From positions 1,612,001 through 1,676,000 of the forward strand of contig MBPM02000008.1 of NCBI GenBank assembly GCA_001695595.3: 64,000 bases of DNA. The letters run 5' to 3'. The stretch comes from Plasmopara viticola. Its lineage: Eukaryota > Oomycota > Peronosporomycetes > Peronosporales > Peronosporaceae. Below the pieces are notes generated by a model. The model was not told where the DNA came from. It searched no databases and saw only the letters and a program-made list of their open reading frames with translations. The stretch's first letter is position 1. Every line of letters begins with the position of its first letter. Below, in pieces: positions 1-10,265 of the stretch. Made by a program: the position numbers and the translations under genes.

Positions 1-13
1 ATTCAAGATCAGC

Positions 14-79
14 TGGCTCAAACGGCAGAGCACCCTCTTTTCAAGCGGGAGGTCGTGGGTTCAATCCCCACAACGTACA
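14..79 (+). pseudogene. tRNA-like relic (tRNA-Gly type) inside LINE-A 3' UTR
   Basis: Positions 16-79 keep a D arm (GCTC...GAGC), an anticodon arm, a T arm (GTGGG/CCCAC with loop TTCAATC) and a 3' acceptor strand (AACGTAC plus A). The matching 5' acceptor strand is absent: the bases in its place cannot pair. The anticodon stem has a T-C mismatch and the loop reads TTC, whereas the sister copy at 63199-63264 reads TCC (Gly). It lies antisense to the retroelement. It is a tRNA-derived fragment, not a working gene. Confidence 0.7.
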
Positions 80-321
80 GCATCTTTATCGCCCCCTATA
101 TAACGTAGAATGGCCAATATGAGTTTCACAACCCTAGCCGAACAAACTTGGAGAGGGTGAGAAAGATCCTCCGCGCGTACACTAATTCCCATTGGCGGAG
201 TCCCTTCTGTCCAGTCCCCCGGGTACACTGTACCTTAAGAGGCAAAGACAAAACGGCTCCAGGTGTACAGAGGTCGGATCACTCATCAGAGTTTCCTTTT
301 TAACTTTTTTTTTCTTTTTTT

Positions 322-1581
322 TTACGTCACCTTCACCCTGCGGATGAACTTGATCATGCGCAGCCATGTCTAGTCACCGATGCCGGAGTCAATGCCGTCT
401 TCGCGCACAATGATGTCTTCGTCGTCTGTCACTTCCATCGCGAAGCAATGTGCACGCATGTTACGCTTGAATGCACCGACGATGTATACTCCCGGCTTCA
501 GCACTCGCACGCCTTGCTCGTTTGGGAGGACTCGAGTCGCGAAAGGCATGGGACCCGCACCATCGCCGTGGAAAAGGTTGACCCGGAGTGTCTTAAGGTC
601 GAGCATAATCCCGCACTTGGTGACGCCCTTCGCGCAGTAGCGCAGGATCTCGCTTGTTTTGCGGAAGCCTTGTTGTAACTGGACCTTCGCAGCAACCGCG
701 TCTGTCAGGTACTCCGACCAGATTGCCGGGAGAAGGGCGCTCTGTTCTTGGTAGCCAAGCAGCTCTAGCGCCATCTTGAAGGCATGTGGCACGCAGAAAT
801 TGTCTTTATTGTCAGCGACAGCTGCGAATGCTCGGGTGTCGCGGCTGATGAATGCTTGGAACGTCACCTTCCGGTTGGGATACCGCTCGAGATACGAGTC
901 GAGCGTCTCGACCAGGTTGGTATTGCCGTCTTCAATTAGCTAATCTCGTGGCAGCCAGATCGGGTCGGCGCCGTCGCTTCAAGTCACGCGATACTCGAAG
1001 CCGCTGGACACCTCCCGTCGGTTGTCGATGCAGTCAATCTCGCCGACCTCAACGCTGGGCTTTGATCGCCGAGTGCGCTTGACTGGGCGCATAGCTTCGA
1101 GTTGGTCGGCTGTGCGCTTGCGGAGCGTGTAGCCCCACACAGTTGTTGTCGCAGCAAGGTCGAGAACAGGAGGCGGGGAAAACGAGGATGCTAGAGTCAG
1201 GATGACAGGCCTGTCGTCGATACCGTCGTCGCTGTTGCCGCCGTCGCTGTTGCCGTCGTCACTGTTGCTGTTGTTATTGCTCGCACCATCGTCGTCTCCT
1301 TCGCCAACTTCTTCGCCGCACTGTGAGGCTGGTGGCACGTCAAACGGCCCATCCATGGTGTCGTCGACCAGCCCCTCCTCATCCATCGGTTTCTCAACCC
1401 TACCCTCACCGCTCTTGTCCGAGTTCTCTGCCTGGCTTTCCTCTGGGCTCATGCCCCCCGTCCCCCTTTCGGGTGCAGCCGGAGACAATACAGTTCGCAG
1501 AGGGAAGTCAGGTTTCGAACCGGTTAAGGCGGCTTGGGTAAAGTCGACGGGGCCGAAGGCGTGGAGGTGCTGAGGGGACAT
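322..1581 (-). pseudogene. ORF3 of LINE-A, cysteine-peptidase-like (three in-frame stops)
   Basis: This is one continuous frame of 420 codons from an ATG at 1581 to TAA at 322-324, broken by TGA (979-981), TAG (940-942) and TAG (370-372) but with no frameshift. The first 200 codons are acidic and rich in Asn, Ser and Asp, with a basic patch (KRTRRSKP) that could be a nuclear signal. The second half has a Cys in DNFCVPHAF and, about 120 residues later, a His in RAHCFAMEV, the order seen in papain-fold peptidases such as OTU or C39. That family call is inference; the fold was not tested. The sister copy (63510-64000) is about 95% identical and has CAG where this copy has the last TAG. The frame lies 130 bp behind ORF2 on the same strand. 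Confidence 0.65.
1445..1507 (-). repeat. GC-rich 63-nt motif shared with the LINE-C 3' region
   Basis: This stretch inside ORF3 is nearly identical to the two tandem copies at 16781-16843 and 16926-16988. On the minus strand it encodes LRTVLSPAAPERGTGGMSPE, and the copy at 16926 keeps the same peptide. It links the third reading frame of LINE-A to the remains behind ORF2 of LINE-C. Confidence 0.75.
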
Positions 1582-1711
1582 CTTGGTTCGCTTGTGCAGG
1601 TGCTAGAAAATTCGGAAATGAGACGTTCGGACATGTGGCGGTCTGTGGCGGAAATTAATAACTCTCAAACAGCATAATGTCGACTCGATATTCTCGATCG
1701 AAGGACTTCGG

Positions 1712-4700
1712 TCATAAACTTGACTTAACACTGGTGATGTCCGGTTGCCGGTCTGCAAAGTCACCGAATGCTGAATGAGTCTTCATCGCTTCGATGACTC
1801 GTTGTAGCCCGCGACTTTCTTCCCGATCGTACAACCACCGTTGGAAGAACCGAACGTGCGCACGGAACGTCGAGAAGATCACCGCGAGCGCCGGAACTGC
1901 TGGAGTCGGCTGTCTTCCGTCGAACAGACACCTGTTGCGATCCGTATAAATCGTGTGTAGCGTCGCAGCTCGGAGAACGTGCCACACGTCGTGCACCACG
2001 TCAGCGCACTCGTACCAGTCTTCGCGGACGCGCAGCTTGTTCCCGAGAGCGATGTCAAGCCAGCCAGAGCGAGAGATGAAGAAAGGCGAGACGAGTATAA
2101 GGACCTGCCGCCACAACTGCGATGCGGGCATGCAGTCGAAGAACAGGTGTTGTTCCGTCTCGATTGCTTCACAGCCGTCGCGCACACAGATGCGGATGCC
2201 CGGACGTGATGGTTCCAGGAACCAAAAGCGTGAGCGCACGGGAAGCAGCCGAAACGCGAGTCGAAACTGCAAGTCGTTGAAGACCGGCAGCAAGATCTTA
2301 CTCAGTCTCCTGCCGTGTTTGACGAATTTCTTGATTCGGTGTTCGTTGACACGCTGAGAGAAGATTGTCATCGGATGTGGCTTGCTCGGCAGCTTGGGTG
2401 TCCAGATGACTTGCAGAAGCGCCGATCTCGGGATCGCCGGGATCAAGCACTTCCTCGTGCCACTCGTAAATCCCAAGTGCGGGAGTAGACGCTGGGAGCT
2501 GGTGTTTGACGAGTTTCGCACCAGCTGCAGTGCACCAAGTCGATCCACAATCTGCGTTGCCTCGAAACTTAGTGCACGTAGCCACTTTGCTTGTACACCC
2601 GGCAGAACCGGTACAAATGTGAAGTCGATGTGGCGTTGGACGAAGTCTCCACAAGTCGGCCACGCCTCACCCTCGAGTCGGAAGTCGGCAAGCGACCGCA
2701 GATTAAACACACGCGAGACATGCAGACGAAAGCTGCGCTGTGGCTTGGGAACCATGCCGAGACATCGTCGATGTGCTTCTGTTGTTGCTGTCCGCATGGC
2801 CTTCTCATAGTGCAGCTCTGCGTCTGCATGGAACCAGATCGGCTGATTTAGACCATATATTGCGCGATCGTCCGGAGGCAGGCCTCGCCACGTAGTCTCC
2901 CAGCGCGACTTGTACCACCACGTCCACGTTGCTCTCCACCATATTGACACTTGACTCCATCCGATGAGCTTGTCGTGTCGAAGCGGAGAGAATGTGAGGA
3001 AATCCATCGCGGTGCATCTGCCATAGGAAGGCATCACGGATGTCAGTAACTCAACGCTCGCAGTTGCCCAGTTCCTCACATGGGTCGCACTCGCCGCGTG
3101 CATGAACTGCAGCAGTAGTGCGAGACGCTGACACCTAAGCTGCGCGTCGAGTCTTTGAATTCCCAATCCACCGTCACTGCGCCGCTGGTGCAAGAACTCA
3201 CTCGGGATGAGCTGTACATGCTTTGCATCGCGGTCATGCTTGCGACATAAGACGAAGCGGTTGAGCATCGACTGCCAGCGTCGCACAACTGTCTGTGGAA
3301 TTGCTACATGCTGTGTGTAGTGCCACACGCGCAAGAGCACCATCGTCTGTGCTATTAGGAGTTGACCACGAAGCGCGCGCGCGAGTCGGTACCAAGCCTT
3401 AAAGCCGTCGTAAAAGCGCTGATCAAGAAACTCGATGATCATGTTGTCTAGAGGCGCTTGTCCGAATGGAATGCCCAAGTATTTGACCGGGTCCGTGCGC
3501 GCGAGTACATGGACGCCAGGCATCGCAGGGCATACGACATTCCGATTCAGCGCCAGCAGCACAGACTTGGACAAGTTGAGCTTTGCACCAGAGCCTTGGC
3601 AATACTCGTCCACGGACGCAAGTTGCTCCTGGAGGTTCACGATTGAGCTGGCGAGAAGCGTCGAGTCGTCCGCAAAAAATACACTTGTCACCGTGTGGTC
3701 TGCGTTCAGGCACAGGCCGTGTTCCTCGTGCGCGCGCAGCATGTTCCCGAGCGGCTCGATCGTGAGCACGAAGAGTAGCGCCGAGAGCGGATCGCTTTGC
3801 TTCACGCCGCGTGTCGGATGTAATGCTGGCTGGACGTTGCCCTTGATCAGCAAGTGCGCTTGGGGGTTCGTGGACAACAGCTGGATCCACTTGATGAAGC
3901 TCTGTCCAAAGCCCATGCGCTTAAGCAGCCGGAACATGCAGTCCCAGTTGACGCGGTCGAAGGCCTTCTGAAAGTCCAAGAATAGCGCATATGCCTCTTC
4001 GTCACGGTTTGTGACGAGATCTTGTAGGTCGGATAGGAAGCGCACGTGGTGATGGATCGAGCGGCCTTTGACGAATCCCTTTTGGTCCGGATGGATCAAA
4101 TCAAGAATTACGCCCTGCAGCCGAAACGTAAGCGCTTTCGAAAGCACCTTCACATCGACAAGTATGAGCGCGATCGGCCGGTAATTGCTAGGCTCGGCGC
4201 GTGAGCCCTTTTTGTGGAGTAGCCCGACGGCCGACTTGCGCTGAGACGCCAGGAGCTCACCGCGTCGGAGTCGGTCTGAGAACACAATCACCAAGCACTC
4301 GCCAAACACGTCGGGCGCCACCTGGTAGAAACCAGCGGTCAAGCCATCCATTCCCGGCGACGACGTCGCCTTCATATGCTTGATCGCACCTGCAGGGTCT
4401 TCTGCTGTCAACTCAGCGTCGAGCATCTCGCGGTCAGAGTCCGCGACAAAGCACGAGACTGAGTTGAGAAGCTTGCGCTGCATGGCGTCATTGGGTAGAT
4501 GAGCTCGTCCTCCAGGGCTGCCAAGTTCTCCCATTTCAGATCCCCAGTGCGCCAGGAAGCGGAGCGAGATCTCGTGCGGATTCGTCGAGACACTTCCACT
4601 TGGTGTCACAACTTCCTCGATCGAGACTCGTCGCAAGCTCGTGTCCAGCGGACGGAAGAAGTGCTTCGTGGACTTCTCGGAGTTGGCGGCCTAGAAGTCA

Positions 4701-5797
4701 AACGCAGTGTCTTGATTGTACTGACTCGTCCGCATCACCGTCTCCTTGTAGTTGCTCATCGCTTCGTCGAAGAGCTCGCGGTCAATGTCACTCGACGACA
4801 CGCGGAACCGCGCGGCAGCTTGGTCCAGCGCGACACGGGAGTCCTCGATGGCTTGTGAGTCCTGCTGTCTGAGCTTCTTCTGCATGTCTTGTAGCTGCTT
4901 CTTGATGCTCGCCTTCCACTGGTCCCAGATCTTACCCGGGTTCTCCACGCTGCGCAGTTGATCACGTATTATCTCTGCTTCCTTCTCGATCGCCGAAACG
5001 ACCTGTGGGAAGTCTAGCAGGTACCGTGGGAACTTCCTGTATCCGCGACCGTGAAGCTGCGTGCTGGAGCGGAGCGAGACGCTGTGCGCAAGGTGGTCGC
5101 CGGCATGCTTGAGCAAGAAGTATTTGGACTTGTCGTAGAAGCGGTCACAGAGCCGTTCCGACATCAAAATGTAGTCCAGCCGGTTCTTCCGTGGAAGCGG
5201 ACCGGTGAATACGCGCTTAGTGTCATTGTGGATCCGCCAGGCGTCGACGACCCCAAGCTTTGCGAGCCACTACAGACAGCTGGAACGACTTGAGTCGTAG
5301 CGCAGATCGGGCGTAGAGCAGTCTAGTCGCGGATCAAGCGGTGTGTTCAGGTCCCCGAGCACTAAGTACGTCGCGTCATCCTCAAATTCATCGGTCGACA
5401 GACTCATGAAGAATTGTTGCTTCTCTTGGCGATCAACTGGCGCGTACACGTTGTGAATGTAGACGGGAGCAGGCTCGACCGTCACTTTCACGACGAGGTA
5501 CCTCCCTGACACTGAAAGGCGCGGATTCTCAGCAGCCGTGTCGAAGCCGGGGAAATCGGAGCGTAACAGCGTCAGGACTCCATTGCATCGACCGCGTGCG
5601 GGTCGATCCAGCAACGCGTTTGGGTCATTTACGAAGATTTTGTGCGTGAAGCTCGAGTCGAGGTGAAAATTGAAGGTTGAGAGGTGTTGTGCGTCGCCAA
5701 ACTTGGTTTATTGGACGCACGACACCGAATGCTTTGAGAGGAGGTTGTCAATGAAATGGTGGCCGATTTTCTTGATGCCGTTGGTGTTCACGGTCAT
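1712..5797 (-). pseudogene. LINE-A ORF2: APE endonuclease, reverse transcriptase, zinc knuckle
   Basis: A single frame of 1362 codons runs from ATG at 5797 (MTVNTNG, the conserved start of the endonuclease) to TAA at 1712. It has three in-frame stops, TAA 5708-5710, TAG 5270-5272 and TAG 4691-4693, and no frameshift. The first stop replaces the catalytic-region Glu of QETKF. Visible motifs are YAPV, GDLNTPLD and GDHLAHS (endonuclease), YRPIAL, FLDFQKAFDRVNW, GVKQSDPLSALLF and FFADDS near 3675 (reverse transcriptase), and a C-terminal C-X4-C-X7-H-X4-C knuckle near 2150. In an intact copy it would nick the tRNA gene and prime reverse transcription there. Confidence 0.9.
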
Positions 5798-5840
5798 CAG
5801 AGAGACGGCATTCCAGGCGTGCTGTGCAGCCGAGGCAACT

Positions 5841-8384
5841 TTAGCAACGGGTGGACAAGCCTCCCGCTACCGTCATTGCGTGGCCGTCAGCATCCACGCA
5901 GACCTTCAGCACCGACGAGCCGACCGGGTAGTAATCGTCGAGGTTTCGCAGCGCCTCTAGGTCGTCGAGCAAGTGACCTTGCCACTGTACCTCACGCCAC
6001 TGCTGCAAGCAGTGTGAGCCAAGGTCTGACCGCAGCAGTCGCAGCAGCGTGTTTGGGTGCAGGAAACACATGCGGTGCGCCGGGATTTACTTGAACGGCT
6101 GGCCCGTAACGTACTGGACCCAATGGTCGTTCTTAAACAGCGTCGGTGCGATCGACATGAGCGCGAGCTCAAACATGCCGAGCGCCTGGGACGCGCGCGA
6201 CAGCTCTGTGATCGCGTCTGTGAGGGTCCACCACTTGGCACACTCCTTGAAGATGTCTTGACGCTTCGGCAACATCGACATCCCCATGACGCGCTTCCAC
6301 TTCGTCACAAATGTTGTGTCTTCGTCAGGATACGTCGCGCACAACACGCGGTTGATCGCGTGAAGCTGGGCGAGCTTCTCCATCGATTTGCCGTCACCAT
6401 CCATCGCGAGCGATAGCGCGCTGATGAATGCGAGCGGACAAGTAGCGGCCAACTTCACGATGTGGTCGGGGTTCGTCGCGTTCTCGATGAGCTTCACCAT
6501 ACTGGGAACCTTTGCGTCTGCTTCTGTGAGACCTGCTTGCGCACGCCGTGCTTCTTGTTCGCGGTGGCGTTTTTGACCACGAGATCGACTTCCATAGACT
6601 GGAGTGCTTCGAAGTAGTTTGCAGTCGCGACGCCATCGAGGGGCTGCGGTTGCTGCTTCGTGAGCAAAGCAGTGAAGTCGATGTCACTGCGTCTTACGCC
6701 TCTTTTTATTCTGGACCGTCGAGAATACGTCCGCGTTGCTGCCATTCATCAAGAGTTAGATCGGAGCTTTCGTCTTGCCGTTAGGACTGCCGGGGGGAGA
6801 AATTTTGCCGTTGGATCCTTCGAACGTTGAGATCGACAGAGCGTCGTCTTGGGTGCTTGGGATCTTCGCGAGCTGGTTGGTGCCAGGAGGCGAGCCATGC
6901 GGAGCTCCGCTTTGGAGCTTCCCATTGCGCTTCTTGAACTCTTCAACTGTCTTCTCCAGCGAGGTCATTCGCTTGCCGTTCGCCGCCGCCGCTTGCGTAG
7001 GAATCGTTGGCATAGCTTGTTGATGTTCTTTGGGTTGCTTCGACGCCTGTAACGACGGCGACGGCGACTCGGCCGAAGAGTCTGGACGCGGGAAGACTTC
7101 GTCGCTTGTGAGCAGGTCGATGCCGTGGAGCGAGCGATAACCATACGGTAGACGCTCGGACTGAAACGGTGCGCTCTTGGCGTGAGCTGAGTGCAGCTTG
7201 TTGTCGAACAGAATCTGGTCACATACCGAGCCGATCACCATCAGCTGTAGTGGACACGTGTTCGAGAGGAAGTACACTCGCCACGTCGCCGAAGTGATGC
7301 CGGTAGCTATATTTACCTCGCGGAACGTGTCATAGATCGGCTTGCACCCAAGGATGAAGAGCCGATGCAGGATCGTGTCCGTGTTAGTGTCCGAATTGAC
7401 GTTGGAAATGTCGAGGAAGTACTTGCCTGCGAGGACGTCGAACTCGTTGAACAAGAAGACACCGCCCAAGATGTTCACTTTTGTGCGCTCAAGCTTAAGG
7501 CAGGCTTCCTTTGTCTAGATCTTTACGCGTAAATTACCGCCAGGGAGCTTCGACACTTGGCCGAGCGCATGCTCGCTGCACAGGTTCTCAAGCGCGTCGT
7601 TACCGTGGTGCGAACCAGCCAGCGACGCCATGATCTTCTGTAGCGGAGTCTTCGCGAAAGTGCGACCCGTGTCAATGACCATGTCGTAACGCGCGCGGGG
7701 CAATGCGTACGGCCGCGCTTGGTCTATCTACGAGGCGATGAATGGCCAGCCACACCCAGCAGCGTACTGGCGCTCGATCGACTCGATGTCACATGCGAGC
7801 GGTTTTGGCGTCTCGATGCGGCTTCTATCCGCTTCGACTTTGGCTTCGTCGTGACGGATGGTCTCCTGCTCTCGCAGCAGTGCGGCCATCGTTGGACGCT
7901 TGTCGATAGGTGTAGTCAACGCTTTAACAGTTGAAGGTAACTCCATCGGCTCGTCATCGTGATCTGCGATCAAAGTCGTGCTGGAGTCGACGGCGTTGGC
8001 GGGAGAAAGAACAACAGCAGACACGGCAGCAGCAGCGACGTTGGTAACAGAGATCGGAGGCGCATCCATCGGCTCGTCTTCCGAGTCCTTACGCGCGGGT
8101 GCAGGCGGCTCGGAGGGCGCGGACGAGGGGGGCGACAAAGGTACGAGAGGCGACGGTGGCGCAGCTGGATGGGTGGCTGGCGAGGCGTCATCAGAGGAAT
8201 TAGAGCCAGTTGGAGGATCCAAGGGAGATGGACTTCCCGAGGTACTCAGATTGCTGGGTGCCGACTGGATTCTTGATGCAGAGACAGGCGAAGATCCAGC
8301 TGCGTCGCGTGGCGATTGGACAGCAGATGGCGAGGAGGCATAGAGAAGGGGGGTTGCGAGACTTCCTGCGACTTGATTTTCCAT
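5841..8384 (-). pseudogene. LINE-A ORF1 (decayed nucleic-acid-binding protein)
   Basis: It starts at ATG 8384 and ends at TAA 5841-5843. It aligns by eye with the intact LINE-C ORF1: Ser/Pro-rich N terminus, the PRARYDMV block, the ISNV...TWRVYF region and the helical C-terminal domain. In-frame stops occur at 7728-7730 (TAG), 7515-7517 (TAG) and 6756-6758 (TAA). A frameshift lies near 6700, and a deletion with a frameshift lies near 6500-6520, removing roughly 65 residues between the HGVRKQV and MVKLIENATN blocks. Confidence 0.85.
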
Positions 8385-8482
8385 CTGTACTGGCTTGAGA
8401 GCAAAAAGATGGCTGAGAAAGAGGGTGAGGGTTGAGTTCTTCTGAAGAGTCGATTTGAGGGGTTGCCGGCAAATTGAAAAGT

Positions 8483-8498
8483 GCCCCTATAGCTCAGT
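8483..8498 (+). repeat. tRNA-Thr stub (nt 1-16), duplication between LINE-A and SINE-1
   Basis: The 16 bases gcccctatagctcagt equal nt 1-16 of the complete gene at 8761. They are bounded directly by the LINE-A 5' end on the left and the SINE-1 3' end on the right, with no spacer, so two insertions are stacked in one tRNA gene. Confidence 0.9.
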
Positions 8499-8760
8499 TG
8501 AAAGTTGACATGTATTTAATCTTAACACAACCTATACCTTCTCGGCTTGGCTAGGATTTCTACATTTACATTTTTAGTCTGAAGATTCTTTTTCGTTTCG
8601 TTATTGTCTTTTTCTTGATCGGGGTCGGAAATATTTCGCTTGGGGCCGTCCTCTCCCCAAGTCTGGTTGATTACGAAGTTTGTCCGGTGTGGGGCTCGAA
8701 CCCGCACCACACACCGTGAGGACCAGAAGCATAATCCACTAACCCACGCCACCGGGTTCT
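8499..8760 (-). mobile_element. SINE-1, tRNA-derived, inserted in the tRNA-Thr D loop
   Basis: The 262-bp element reads right to left. Its head (minus strand from 8760) is tRNA-like, with an A-box-like TGGCGTGGGTTAGTGG and a B box GGTTCGAGCCC, plus paired CCGGT/ACCGG acceptor remnants. A body of about 170 bp follows, and the 3' end GACAACTTTCA resembles the LINE 3' ends. It is flanked by duplicates of tRNA-Thr nt 1-16 (8483 and 8761). The bases between the head and the tRNA are CCGGGTTCT on the plus strand, differing from other copies. Confidence 0.85.
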
Positions 8761-8832
8761 GCCCCTATAGCTCAGTGGTAGAGCACCCGCTTAGTAAGCG
8801 GAAGGTCGGTAGTTCAATCCTGCCTGGGGGCA
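8761..8832 (+). tRNA. tRNA-Thr (AGT), reference copy
   Basis: The gene is 72 nt without CCA. Acceptor GCCCCTA/TGGGGGC pairs fully (one T-G), the D stem is GCTC/GAGC, and the anticodon arm CCCGC/GCGGA has a C-A mismatch at its base. The loop TTAGTAA gives anticodon AGT at 8793-8795. The T stem is GGTAG/CTGCC. The A box is TAGCTCAGTGG and the B box GTTCAATCC. Its 5' flank is SINE-1. Only three T residues follow, not a strong Pol III terminator. Confidence 0.95.
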
Positions 8833-9240
8833 TTTCTCAGACAATTATAACAAAACTCGTTCATCTCGCCCTCAGCAATCGTGAGCAGTGTGTCTAATAA
8901 TTTCATTGCTCTATTTATGCGTTATCAATAATACACTATCATACCTTTATTACGGCGTAAGATAAAATACAGACCACTTTTAGTTAGCTTGACTAGTAGA
9001 GGGATACACCCAAGATACTTCCGTCTCTATTAGCATTTTTATGTATTGGTGGTGCCCTTTTGTGCGTACCTACTTTTGAAACTCCCGATTTCTCCGATAA
9101 AGTTAGAATTATAGCGGGAAGTTGTCAGCAAATTCGGGCTCCCCATTAAACCCAAATAAGTGTACCCAGGCCATAGCGATGGCGTGCAGACTTTTTCGTG
9201 TGATGGCAATGTAGATAATGTGTTGTCGTTGGCAGCAATT

Positions 9241-9254
9241 GCCCCTATAGCTCA
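9241..9254 (+). repeat. tRNA-Thr stub at LINE-B 3' end
   Basis: Fourteen bases of the tRNA-Thr 5' end (gcccctatagctca) precede the LINE-B 3' end. The next two bases are cg instead of gt, either an imprecise junction or later mutation. Confidence 0.8.
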
Positions 9255-9263
9255 CGTGAAGGT

Positions 9264-9287
9264 CGCCTATATTAAGTAATTTAGGCG
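9264..9287 (-). other. 3'-terminal stem-loop of LINE-B
   Basis: The arms cgccta (9264-9269) and taggcg (9282-9287) pair perfectly over 6 bp. The stem begins 9 nt from the junction with the tRNA stub, as in the other LINEs, though the arm sequence is different. Confidence 0.6.
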
Positions 9288-9384
9288 AATGTCTACCCAA
9301 CTTGCCTGGCGTAATATCTGTTGTAAACTACTCTTGTGTACTATATATAATTATGCATTTTTATCCAAAAATAGGAATCTTCAT

Positions 9385-9426
9385 AAATTTATGTATTTTC
9401 CTCAAAAAAGGAAAGTACATAAATTT
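9385..9426 (-). other. 18-bp hairpin in LINE-B 3' UTR
   Basis: The arms 9385-9402 and 9409-9426 pair over 18 positions with one G-T wobble and a 6-nt loop. The same hairpin with other base changes is at 25034-25075 and 38353-38394. Confidence 0.65.
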
Positions 9427-10265
9427 GTGTTTTTCCCTTTTTTTTTGGATTTCGTCCAATCACTGGCTTGAGAGGGTTTCGGTTCTACACTTTTGCCCCC
9501 ATTTTGACTTCAACTTCGGCCAAAATTGGTATTTTAGACCTTCTGTTTGTGGCAACATTGCTCGGAAACTGCGTCCAGTCAACAGCTGAAACTTTGGGCA
9601 TATGTGCAGCGCATACAGTGCCCATTGCATGCCAATTGTTCACACGTGTCGAGACCTCAGGTGCTTAAACGGAAGTCCGGTCTTTCAGCACACTGTCTCG
9701 TCGTTTCACGACGGCGTAGCCCGCAGCTCAATCCGTGGGCCGACCCATAACTGGGATCGGGTCTCGACCTTAAACTTTATAAGGCAAAGTCCCTGGCTTT
9801 TCATTCGTCATGGGAGATAAAATTTCTTGTCCCTCCAGGCCCCACAGCGATAATAGAAAATTGCCTCTATGGCCCCACAGGTAAGTTGGCTTCTCAAGCC
9901 CTGCAGGGTTACCAAAATTGATGTGTTTCATCTCTCAGGCTGAACCAAGGAACCTCTGGCCTTCCAGGGCGCACACGGCTAGCTCGCACCCGATGCCCCT
10001 CCATGTGCGCCGTATGGATACATCAAGTACGAGGCTTGCGGCGACGTCGGACCCTAAAGCAACCCAGACGTTATTCAAAGGAAATGATTTCACCCGCAAG
10101 GGCAACCGGCAGGCTGCCCCACCAGGTAGCAGCCACAACATCTGACGGCGAAGTGGCATTAATTGAAATGAACTCAATATTTGCCGACATTGACCGCGTT
10201 CTTTCCTAGACCTCGCCCAGTTTTTGTCTTGTGCGCACAGGTCGTGATGAAACCGGCTTCGCAGG

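Larger units (their letters stand above)
1..8482 (-). mobile_element. LINE-A, tRNA-Thr-targeted non-LTR retrotransposon (3' end off window)
   Basis: The element reads right to left. Its 5' end is at 8482, directly against a 16-nt tRNA-Thr piece at 8483. A 98-bp leader precedes ORF1 (5841-8384), then come ORF2 (1712-5797), a 130-bp gap and ORF3 (322-1581). The 3' UTR runs past position 1. The 5' start (minus strand ACTTTTCAATTTGCC) matches the starts of LINE-C and LINE-D. All three frames carry stop codons, so this copy is dead. Whether ORF3 belongs to the LINE or to an element inserted behind ORF2 is not settled, because the 3' junction lies outside the window. Confidence 0.8.
8483..9254 (+). 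repeat. tRNA-Thr array segment 1
   Basis: This segment contains the stub, SINE-1, one complete tRNA-Thr gene, one spacer (8833-9240) and the stub that joins LINE-B. The spacer is of the class starting tttctcagac...tcattgctc, with some private changes (for example a longer T run near 9037). I see no gene in the spacer. Confidence 0.85.
9255..10265 (-). other. LINE-B 3' UTR
   Basis: About 1 kb without a supportable reading frame. It has a terminal stem-loop (9264-9287), an 18-bp hairpin (9385-9426) and blocks shared with LINE-C, D and E, such as gggtttcggttctacac near 9475 and the catatgtgcagc block near 9600. Confidence 0.7.

Noticed and set aside
370..1000. Stop-codon reassignment, because several breaks in LINE-A are TAG where a sense codon is expected
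   Set aside because: TAA and TGA also interrupt frames in the same element, the intact LINE-C ORF1 has no internal TAG, and ordinary decay explains the pattern.
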